Source: Candidatus Poribacteria bacterium
GTDB lineage: Bacteria > Poribacteria > WGA-4E > WGA-3G
Length of the DNA: 55,443 bases
Reading direction: 5' to 3'
Assembly (NCBI GenBank): GCA_022820835.1
Contig: JAJEET010000003.1
Location: forward strand, 1 to 55,443
Shown: in pieces, positions 15,646 through 23,395 of the stretch
Numbering within the stretch: the stretch's first letter is position 1
Layout of the letters: each line of letters opens with the position of its first letter
The notes under the pieces: generated by a model
Databases searched by the model: none
The model's input: only the letters and a program-made list of their open reading frames with translations
What the model was told of the DNA's origin: nothing
Made by a program: the position numbers and the translations under genes

Positions 15646-18390
15646 CTACTTCACAATGACGAGCCGCCGTGTCTGCTGGAAAGATGGCGTTGTCAACTGA
15701 TAAAAATAGAGTCCACTCGCAACGCGTTCGCCCACGGTATTGCGTCCATCCCAATACGCAGCACGTTCCCGACTGTTATAGAAGCCTGCGGACTGAAAAC
15801 CGAGCGGGAGCGTCCGAATCAACTGACCCGTTGTGTCATAAATGGAGACCGATACAAGACTGCCTTCCGAAAGTTGATACGGAATCCACGTCTCCGGATT
15901 AAACGGGTTCGGATAGTTCTGCAGCAACTGATTCTGCATCGGTTGACCGATGGCATCAAGTCTGACAGACAAAACAGCGTTTGCCAAGTGTTCAGGTTCC
16001 ACTTCAAAGTTGACAGCTCGGGATTCAACATTTCCATCCGGACCGACGACGCGGACTTCAACCACATCTCCAACTCGGACGACATCCCGGCGCGTTAAGT
16101 CGGCAGTCGCAGCAGCGAAGTAACCACCTTGCACCGAGGCGGTTATCCTGCTATCTGTTCTCAGGTTTCGGACGATGACCTTGTAACCGTCAAAGGTTGG
16201 TTTACCTTCCAAATGCCCACTGATAACGAATGCCCACGCGTCCCGTGGCAGCTCCGTAGATAGCGCAGTTGGTGACGCGGCGGCATCGGTTTGATTCGTC
16301 CACGGGGCACCGACGAAGGCAAAGTTGCGAACTTCTGGCACATTGACGATATAGCCTTTGCCACCCTCAATTGAAAAACCGTCATCGGGTGCACTCGGTG
16401 TCCACGCGACGAACCCCTGGTTTGTCGTATCCAGCGTGATAACGGTTGTCGCCCCTGTTATCGCGACAAGACGCTTGGCAGTCATCGGTGTTAGTGTTGT
16501 CAAAGGCACCGAAAGCATGTTCAAACCTTTAGACAGCGTCACGGTGTAAGCGTTGCTATAACTTTCCGCTTCTACTTGTGAGACAGGTCTGGCGATAAAT
16601 CCGTGTCTGCGCCCATCCGGTGAGTCATAGTGCCCGACGACAGAACCGTCCTGATTGATATTCCAGCCCTCCGTGCTAACGCTGCCTGGATACCGCAATT
16701 CATGTAGCCCATACAGATATGAGCCGATATAGGAGCGCGGGCGGTCCCCCACCGCTTTGGCTCGGGCAATCACAAACACATCGCTTCCTTCTGCATCGCT
16801 AATCCCGTGCAAGAAAAAGTATTCCAGATTGGATGGGTCCAGATAGTCCAGAATTATAAACCTGCCAGTCGGGGCAAGTACGAATGCATGATATAACCCA
16901 TCAGCATCTACGTAGCTGCCTACGATAGAGCCTGCCGCATTCACAAAATCGGCATACGTTGCTGTTGCCTCGGGGACCTCAACGATTTCGTCCGCTGAAA
17001 AGCCACGGCGAACCCCATCAACACCTATAAAATTACCCGTCAGTGCGCCCGTCGCATCGGAAATACCGTATATCTCCGTTTGGACGGCACCCGGAAAATC
17101 GTATTGCCGCAACTCACCACCTTCCAAGATGACACCGTGGTAGAGCCCCTCGTTATCTTCGTAGCGTCCCGCAGCTTGCCCATTATTACCCAGCGCATAG
17201 AAATACGTGTTCTTGGAACCCGGGAAGTCGTATGTCGTAAAAACCCCATCAATCAGCGTAAAACCGACCATCTTGTCGCCATCGGGACCCCGCGCGTTTC
17301 CGGCGTACCCCGCAAAGTCGCTACTCGCCGTCAACTCTAAGAACTCTACACCGGGAATATCAATCGTTTCAAAAGTATAGTCGGGTTGATCCTCGGCGGG
17401 TGCAGCGGTGTCGGGTGCGGGTCTTGCGATAAATCCGTGCCTGCGTCCATCCGCTATATCATAGTACCCGACAACAGAACCGTCCTGATTGACATTCCAG
17501 CCCTCTGTGCTAACACTGCCTGAGAACTGCAATTCACGGAGCGTCGAGATCGCCTCCTCCAAATACAAATCCTGATCGCTCGAAAACTGAAAATCCGCTA
17601 ACCCTTGGACGAGTGTGCCGACATAAGTGCGCGGGACATCACCCAATGCCTTGTTTCGGACAATGTAAGTCCAGGCATCGTTGAGACCGTGTAGAAAAAA
17701 GTACTCCAGATATTCTGCCCCTGGAATCGTGACAGATGTAAACTTGCCATTCGGATTATACACATAAGGATGGTATGTTCCATCCACATCTACGTAGCTA
17801 CCCACGATAGCACCTGACGCGTTGACAAAATCGGCATACGTTTCTAACGCTCCAGGGAATTCAACGATCGTGTCTCCTGAGAAGCCACGGCGCACGCCAG
17901 AAGCATCAATAAAATTACCCGTCAGGGCACCCGTCGAATCACTAATACCCCATACTTCCGTTTCAACAGACTCCGGAAAATTGTATTGTCGCAATTCACC
18001 ATCTTCTAAGATGACCCCCTGGTGCTTACCCTCGCCATCCACGTAGTAGCCAGCAGCATTTCCATTATTACCGAGCGCAAAGAAATAAGTGTTCTGCGAA
18101 TCTGGGAAGTCGTATGTCGTAAAAACGCCATCAATCAGCGTAAAACCGACCTCTTTTTCACCATCGGCAATTTTCGTATAGCCAGCGTAATCCTCAAAGT
18201 CGCTACTCGCCGTCAACGCTAAAAAATCTACACCCGGAACGTTAATCGTCTTAAAAGTATAGTTGGCAAGCGGGGGACCAACGCGTTGATTATCGGCTTG
18301 TGCAGCGGTGTTCCTCAGAAAAAAGGAATTAAAGCACAAGAACAACGTAAACGTGTAAAACAAAAAACTAATTTTAGTCTGATTAGGCAT
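15646..18390 (-). CDS. Secreted HAF-repeat protein with FlgD-like sorting domain (2 modules)
   Basis: A 914-residue secreted protein. ATG 18390 (MPNQTK) is preferred because TGAGGT lies upstream; a GTG at 18405 falls within that ribosome site. After the signal peptide (FLFYTFTLFLCFNSFFL) come two HAF modules beginning NYTFKTINVPGVDFLALT and YTFETIDVPGVEFLELT. They are followed by the LSKGLNMLSVPL region and an Ig-like domain of type B (VGDVVEVRVVGPDGNVES). The sorting domain ends QQTRRLVIVK. The type B domain is shared with gene 5 but not with genes 1, 3 and 4. The first module has an extra ~15 residues around DLYLEEAIST. It is the fourth of five tandem copies in transcription order. Confidence 0.8.
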   Translation of the reverse strand: MPNQTKISFLFYTFTLFLCFNSFFLRNTAAQADNQRVGPPLANYTFKTINVPGVDFLALTASSDFEDYAGYTKIADGEKEVGFTLIDGVFTTYDFPDSQNTYFFALGNNGNAAGYYVDGEGKHQGVILEDGELRQYNFPESVETEVWGISDSTGALTGNFIDASGVRRGFSGDTIVEFPGALETYADFVNASGAIVGSYVDVDGTYHPYVYNPNGKFTSVTIPGAEYLEYFFLHGLNDAWTYIVRNKALGDVPRTYVGTLVQGLADFQFSSDQDLYLEEAISTLRELQFSGSVSTEGWNVNQDGSVVGYYDIADGRRHGFIARPAPDTAAPAEDQPDYTFETIDIPGVEFLELTASSDFAGYAGNARGPDGDKMVGFTLIDGVFTTYDFPGSKNTYFYALGNNGQAAGRYEDNEGLYHGVILEGGELRQYDFPGAVQTEIYGISDATGALTGNFIGVDGVRRGFSADEIVEVPEATATYADFVNAAGSIVGSYVDADGLYHAFVLAPTGRFIILDYLDPSNLEYFFLHGISDAEGSDVFVIARAKAVGDRPRSYIGSYLYGLHELRYPGSVSTEGWNINQDGSVVGHYDSPDGRRHGFIARPVSQVEAESYSNAYTVTLSKGLNMLSVPLTTLTPMTAKRLVAITGATTVITLDTTNQGFVAWTPSAPDDGFSIEGGKGYIVNVPEVRNFAFVGAPWTNQTDAAASPTALSTELPRDAWAFVISGHLEGKPTFDGYKVIVRNLRTDSRITASVQGGYFAAATADLTRRDVVRVGDVVEVRVVGPDGNVESRAVNFEVEPEHLANAVLSVRLDAIGQPMQNQLLQNYPNPFNPETWIPYQLSEGSLVSVSIYDTTGQLIRTLPLGFQSAGFYNSRERAAYWDGRNTVGERVASGLYFYQLTTPSFQQTRRLVIVK

Positions 18391-18493
18391 AAAGAAAAAC
18401 CTCACTTAAAACACGAGTTAAAAAAAGTTTCGTGGTGAAACCACGCCGAACTTTATAGTAAATTCAAAAAATAAATACACACTTCCAACCCCC

Positions 18494-18520
18494 GGTAGGT
18501 GCGGTTTCCTAACCGCACCG
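18494..18520. repeat. GGTGCGGTT hairpin repeat
   Basis: Perfect arms GGTGCGGTT (18498-18506) and AACCGCACC (18511-18519) with loop TCCT. A second short stem CGTGGT-GAA-ACCACG lies nearby at about 18430-18444. Both are between HAF genes 2 and 3. Confidence 0.65.
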
Positions 18521-18583
18521 ATGCTAAGTGTATAAGTAATCACGGGATCTACTATAAACAAAAACCTTTTTAGACTTAAGGGA

Positions 18584-18618
18584 GTGTCACAGTTACACCA
18601 ATAGTGCAACTGTGACAC
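18584..18618. terminator. 3' hairpin of HAF gene 3
   Basis: A 15-bp stem, GTGTCACAGTTACAC and GTGCAACTGTGACAC, one G-U pair, 5-nt loop, 25 bp beyond the stop at 18643. A TTTTTAG-like tract lies some 15 bases further on the transcript, which weakly supports termination. Confidence 0.6.
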
Positions 18619-18642
18619 CTGTCCGTTCTATACGGGTTGACG

Positions 18643-21600
18643 CTACTTTACAATGACGAGTCGCCGTGTCTGCTGGAAAGATGGCGTTGTCAACTGATAA
18701 AAATAGGTACCACTCGCAACGCGTTCACCCACGGTATTACGCCCATCCCAATACGCGGCACGTTCGCGACTGTTATAGAAGCCCGCGGACTGAAAACCGA
18801 GCGAAAGCGTCCGAATCAACTGACCCGTTGTATCATAAATGGAGACCGAGACAGAACTGTCCTCGGAGAGTTGGTACGGAATCCATGTTTCCGGATTAAA
18901 CGGGTTCGGGTAATTCTGAAGCAGCTGACTCTGCTTCGGAGTGCCGATGCTATCAAGCGACACAGTCATTACAGCATTTTCGAGATCCGCTGCGTCTATT
19001 GTAAAGTTGAACGTTTCTGAAGCGATATTTCCGTTTCCATCAGTGACGATCAACTCAAGTGTGTCACCGACCTCAACGACGCTTCGGTAGTTGAGATCCG
19101 CTGTCGCAGCAGCGAAGTAATTGCCGCGAACTTCAGAAGTCATGACGGTATTGGTCCGAAGGTTTCGTACTTCAACCGTATAACCGTTGCTGGACGCGAT
19201 ACCTTCTAAGCTTCCGCTGACAACGAATGCCCACGCTTCTTGAGCAATCCCCCTGTCCCCCCTTATCAAAGGAGTAATGGCAGGTGGTGCTGCGGGAGCC
19301 TCCGTCTGGTTCGTCCATCGTGATCCGACGAAGGCAAAGTTGCGGGTCTCTGAAACATTGACAATATAGCCTTTGCCGCCTTCAATTGCGAACCCATCGT
19401 CGGGTGCGCCCGGGGTCCACGCGACGAAACCCTGCGTTGCTGTATCAAGCGTGATGACGGTTGTTGCACCTGTGAATGCTACAAGGGACTTGGCAGTCAT
19501 CGGTGTTGGGGGTGACAACGGCACAGAAAGCATGTTCAACCCCTTAGAGAGCGTAACCGTGTAGGCGTTGCTATAACTTTCCGCTTCCACTGGTGAGACG
19601 AGTCTTGCGATAAACCCGTGTCTACGTCCATCGGGTGAGTCATAGTGTCCGACAACAGAGCCGTCTTGGTTGATATTCCAGCCCTCCGTACTCACGCTGC
19701 CCGGTACCTGTAATTCAGAACGTCCACGTGCTGAGCCGATATAGGTGCGCGGGACATCACCGATCCGTTTGGAACGGGCAACGAAAATCCCTGCAGTGTT
19801 GATCCCATGAAAAAAATAGTATTCAAGGTTTTCGGCATCTGCCAAGTCGATAGATGTAAATTGGCCTTGCGTATGTATATATCCGTGATAAAGCCCCTCA
19901 GCATCAACATAACTCCCCACGAGTCGCCCCGCAGCCACAAAGTCAGCGAAGGTCTCCGAGGCACCAGGGACTTCAATGACGGTATCACCGGTGAACCCAC
20001 GACGCACCCCCTGAGCGTCCGTGAAATTCCCTGTCAGCGCGCCTGTTTCATCAGAAATTCCATATATCTTCGTTTCAACAGCACCAGGGAAATCGTATTG
20101 CATAAGCACACCGTTTTCCAAGATAACGCCGTGATAGCCCCCCTCACTGTCTTGGTAATGTCCGGCAGCGCGACCATCATTACCGAGCGCGTAGAAATAG
20201 GTGTTCTCTGCGTTCGGGAAAGCGTAGGTCGTAAAAACGCCGTCAATCAGCGTAAAGCCGACCATCTTTTGCCCCTCAGCACTTTTCGTGTAGCCAGCGT
20301 AATCCTCAAAGTCACTGCTCGCCGTCAACGCTAAAAAATCTACACCCGGCACATCAATACTCTCAAACGTATAGTTAGAGAAGGTCGGTTGTAGAGCAGG
20401 TACCGCAGTGGGTCTGGCGATGAACCCGTATCTGCGTCCATCGGCGAGATCGTAGTACCCTACGACAGAGCCATCCTGATTGATGTTCCAACCTTCCGTG
20501 CTAACGCTCTCCGGAAATTGTAATTCCACTCGCCCGCGGAATGTGCTGACATGGGTACGCGTGACATCACCGACCAGTTTGGAGCGAGTAACGTAGACAC
20601 CCGCCTTGTTAATACCGTGCACAAGAACGAATTCGATCTGTGCGGCGTTTGGGATGTCAACAGACCGATACTCGCCATCCGGGGTAAGCACGTAAGTGTG
20701 ATAGAGTCCGTCCGTACCGATGTAGCTGCCGACGAGCCGTCCTTCAGATACAAAATCGGCGAAGGTTTCCGAGGCACCAGGCACCTCAATGATAGTGTCC
20801 CCTGTGAACCCACGACGCACCCCCTGAGCGTCTGTGAAATTCCCTGTCAGCGCGCCTGTTTCATTAGAAATCCCGTATATCTCCGTTTCGATGGCACCTG
20901 GGAAATCGTATTGCCGCAACTCACCATCTTTTAGGATAACACCGTGGTAAAGCCCCTCGCTATCCTCGTAATGTCCGGCCGCTTGCCCATTGTTGCCGAG
21001 GGCGTAGAAATACGTGTTCTTTGACCCCGGGAAATCGTACGTCGTAAAAACGCCATCAATCAGCGTAAAGCCGACTATTTTGGTGCCATCTTCACTTTTC
21101 GTGTTGCCTGCATAGTCTCCAAAGTCGCTACTCGCCGTCACCGCTAAAAAATCTACACCCGGAACTTCAATGCTTTCAAAGGTATAATTGGCATTGGCGG
21201 ATGCGACAGGCGGTTGATCATTCACTTGTGCAGCGGCATCCTGTGTCGGTTTAGCAATAAATCCGTGTCTGCGCCCATCCGCTGTGTCATAGTGTCCGAC
21301 GACAGAGCCGTCCTGATTAATATTCCAACCCTCCGTGCTGACGCTACCGGGAAACTGTAATTCTTGTGGTTGCCCGAATCTGCCGACATAAGTGCGCGGG
21401 ACATCATCCACCAGTTTGACTCGCGAAACGATAACGCCGACATCGTTGACCCCATGCGTAAAAATGTACTCCAGGTTTGGTGCTGTTAAAACGTCGCCAA
21501 ATATAAACCTGCCGTCCGGGGCGCGCCCGTATGCATGATATAGACCGTCACTGTCTATGTAGCTACCCACAATGGTTCCTGACCCGCTCACAAAATCGGC

Positions 21601-22998
21601 ATAAGTTGCTAACGCTCCAGGTACCTCAACGATTGTATCTCCTGAGAATCCACGGCGCACGCCAGAAGCGTCGATAAAATTACCCGTCAGCGCGCCCGTC
21701 GCATCACTAATACCGTATATCTGCGTTTGAACGGCACCGGGGAAATCGTATTGCCGCAACTCACCATTTTCTAAGACGACCCCGTGGAACAGACCCTCGC
21801 TATCCTCGTAGTGGCCGGCAGCACGTCCATCATTACCAAGCGCATAGAAAAAGGTATTCTGTGATCCGGGAAAATCGTATGTCGTAAAAACGCCGTCAAT
21901 CAGCGTAAAGCCGACTATTTTTTCACCATTAGCACTCCGAGTATTCCCCGCGTAATCTTCAAAGTCGCTACTTGCCGTTAGTTCTAAGAAATCTACACCG
22001 GGAACAGCAATCGTCTCAAAGGTGTAGTTGGAGCTGCCGGATGGGATGACGGGCTGAGTGTCGACTTGTGGACCCGTCCCTTCCGTGGGTCTGGCGATAA
22101 ACCCGTGTCTATGTCCATCAGGAGCGTCATAGTATCCGACGACAGAACCGTCCCGATTAATATTCCAGCCCTCCGTGCTGACGCTGCCCGGAAACTGTAA
22201 TTCTTGAAGTTGCCCGAGTCTACCGACATAAGTGCGCGGGACATCATCCACCAATTTGACTCGCGAAACGGTAACCCCTACATCGTTGACCCCATACGTA
22301 AAGGCGTACTCCAGATTTGATGCTGTTAAAACGTCGCCAAATATAAACCTGCCATCCGGGGCGTGCACGTATGAATGATATAGACCATCACTGTCTATGT
22401 AGCTACCCAAGATGGCCCCCGATACGGTCGCAAAAGCAGCATAAGTTGCTAACGCTCCAGGGACTTCAACGATTGTGTCTCCTGAGAATCCACGGCGAAC
22501 ACCTGAAGCATCAGTAAAATTACCCGTCAGGGCACCCGTCGAATCACTAATACCCCATACTTCCGTTTCAACAGACCCCGGAAAATCGTATTGCCGCAAC
22601 TCACCATCTTCTAAGATGACACCCTGGTGCTTATCTTCGCCATCCACGTAGTAGCCACCAGCATTCCCATTATTACCGAGCGCATAGAAACGCGTCGCCT
22701 GTGAGCCGGGGAAATCGTACGTCGTAAAAACGCCATCAATGAGTGTAAAAGCAACCTCTTTTCCACCATCAGCACTCCGCGTGTAACCAGCGTAATCCTC
22801 AAAATCGCTACTTGCCGTCACCGCTAAGAAATCTACACCGGGAACGTCAATCGTTTCAAAGGTATAGTTGTCGCTGGCGGATGCGACAACGGATTCAGTG
22901 TTGTTTTGTGCCTCGGTGTTCCCTAACAAAAAGAAATTGAGGCATAAGAACAACATAAATGTGTAAAGCCAAAAACCGGTTTTAATATGAGTGGACAT
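18643..22998 (-). CDS. Large secreted HAF-repeat protein with FlgD-like sorting domain (4 modules)
   Basis: A 1451-residue secreted protein, the largest of the array. ATG 22998 (MSTHIKTGF) follows GGAGG 12 nt upstream; the longer frame start at 23016 has no ribosome site. After the signal peptide come four HAF modules spaced about 805-850 bp apart, each opening NYTFE(T/S)I-VPGVDFL. Module 1 has the CKHQGV-like GEDKHQGVILEDGELRQYDF variant also found in gene 2. The rest is the LSKGLNMLSVPL region, a type A Ig-like domain and the sorting domain ending QTRRLVIVK. A palindromic repeat is read in frame as TPLIRGDRGIA at 19247-19276. Modules are very alike, so length variation by recombination is expected. 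Likely a surface or extracellular beta-propeller-rich protein; the ligand is unknown. Confidence 0.8.
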   Translation of the reverse strand: MSTHIKTGFWLYTFMLFLCLNFFLLGNTEAQNNTESVVASASDNYTFETIDVPGVDFLAVTASSDFEDYAGYTRSADGGKEVAFTLIDGVFTTYDFPGSQATRFYALGNNGNAGGYYVDGEDKHQGVILEDGELRQYDFPGSVETEVWGISDSTGALTGNFTDASGVRRGFSGDTIVEVPGALATYAAFATVSGAILGSYIDSDGLYHSYVHAPDGRFIFGDVLTASNLEYAFTYGVNDVGVTVSRVKLVDDVPRTYVGRLGQLQELQFPGSVSTEGWNINRDGSVVGYYDAPDGHRHGFIARPTEGTGPQVDTQPVIPSGSSNYTFETIAVPGVDFLELTASSDFEDYAGNTRSANGEKIVGFTLIDGVFTTYDFPGSQNTFFYALGNDGRAAGHYEDSEGLFHGVVLENGELRQYDFPGAVQTQIYGISDATGALTGNFIDASGVRRGFSGDTIVEVPGALATYADFVSGSGTIVGSYIDSDGLYHAYGRAPDGRFIFGDVLTAPNLEYIFTHGVNDVGVIVSRVKLVDDVPRTYVGRFGQPQELQFPGSVSTEGWNINQDGSVVGHYDTADGRRHGFIAKPTQDAAAQVNDQPPVASANANYTFESIEVPGVDFLAVTASSDFGDYAGNTKSEDGTKIVGFTLIDGVFTTYDFPGSKNTYFYALGNNGQAAGHYEDSEGLYHGVILKDGELRQYDFPGAIETEIYGISNETGALTGNFTDAQGVRRGFTGDTIIEVPGASETFADFVSEGRLVGSYIGTDGLYHTYVLTPDGEYRSVDIPNAAQIEFVLVHGINKAGVYVTRSKLVGDVTRTHVSTFRGRVELQFPESVSTEGWNINQDGSVVGYYDLADGRRYGFIARPTAVPALQPTFSNYTFESIDVPGVDFLALTASSDFEDYAGYTKSAEGQKMVGFTLIDGVFTTYAFPNAENTYFYALGNDGRAAGHYQDSEGGYHGVILENGVLMQYDFPGAVETKIYGISDETGALTGNFTDAQGVRRGFTGDTVIEVPGASETFADFVAAGRLVGSYVDAEGLYHGYIHTQGQFTSIDLADAENLEYYFFHGINTAGIFVARSKRIGDVPRTYIGSARGRSELQVPGSVSTEGWNINQDGSVVGHYDSPDGRRHGFIARLVSPVEAESYSNAYTVTLSKGLNMLSVPLSPPTPMTAKSLVAFTGATTVITLDTATQGFVAWTPGAPDDGFAIEGGKGYIVNVSETRNFAFVGSRWTNQTEAPAAPPAITPLIRGDRGIAQEAWAFVVSGSLEGIASSNGYTVEVRNLRTNTVMTSEVRGNYFAAATADLNYRSVVEVGDTLELIVTDGNGNIASETFNFTIDAADLENAVMTVSLDSIGTPKQSQLLQNYPNPFNPETWIPYQLSEDSSVSVSIYDTTGQLIRTLSLGFQSAGFYNSRERAAYWDGRNTVGERVASGTYFYQLTTPSFQQTRRLVIVK
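19247..19276 (-). repeat. GATAAGGGGG-type repeat read in frame
   Basis: On the minus strand the DNA reads CTCCTTTGATAAGGGGGGAC then AGGGGGATT. It is the same family as 36128-36158 (CCCCCTGATAAGGGGGATTT). It adds TPLIRGDRGIA to HAF gene 3. The paralogues have short unrelated linkers at this point. Confidence 0.6.
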
Positions 22999-23275
22999 AA
23001 CAAATATTTCCTCCAAAGATAAAAAACAATATATCAGATCGCGTTATAGCTATAATAAACCATTTTTTATATTATGTAAAGTAAAATTATAAAAGTCTGA
23101 ATGTAACTATTAGAATATACCATAATTTTTCAGGAAAAAAGCAAGGAAAATCTCATCAGTTTTCTTAATTTTCCTGAATGGGGTATGTAAACTTTTAAAG
23201 ATTAAGTAGGTTGTTGTTTACGGCAAGGGAGGCAATTCGGGAAGTTGGGATTGATACATCCGCATGCCCCAAAAA

Positions 23276-23302
23276 GGTAGGCGCGGTTTCAAACCGCGCC
23301 GG
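23276..23302. repeat. GGCGCGGTTT hairpin repeat
   Basis: Arms GGCGCGGTTT (23280-23289) and AAACCGCGCC (23291-23300) are perfect. Compared with 13386 and 18494, both arms carry matched substitutions. The downstream flank CCGGATCCTA is shared with the copy at 2256. Confidence 0.65.
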
Positions 23303-23336
23303 ATCCTAAATAAAACCTTTTTTTCCACTTAAGGAA

Positions 23337-23371
23337 GTGTCACAGTTACGCCAATGGCATAACTGTGACAC
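23337..23371. terminator. 3' hairpin of HAF gene 4
   Basis: A 16-bp stem, GTGTCACAGTTACGCC and GGCATAACTGTGACAC, one G-U pair, loop AATG, 25 bp beyond the stop at 23396. A CTTTTTTTCC tract on the plus strand means an A-run, not a U-run, in the transcript, so simple intrinsic termination is not clear. Confidence 0.6.
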
Positions 23372-23395
23372 CTGTTTGTTCTATAGAGATTGACT

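Noticed and set aside
19807..20334. Plus-strand frame of 175 codons opposite HAF gene 3
   Set aside because: Similar frames recur opposite every HAF module, so they are a by-product of the repeated antisense sequence.
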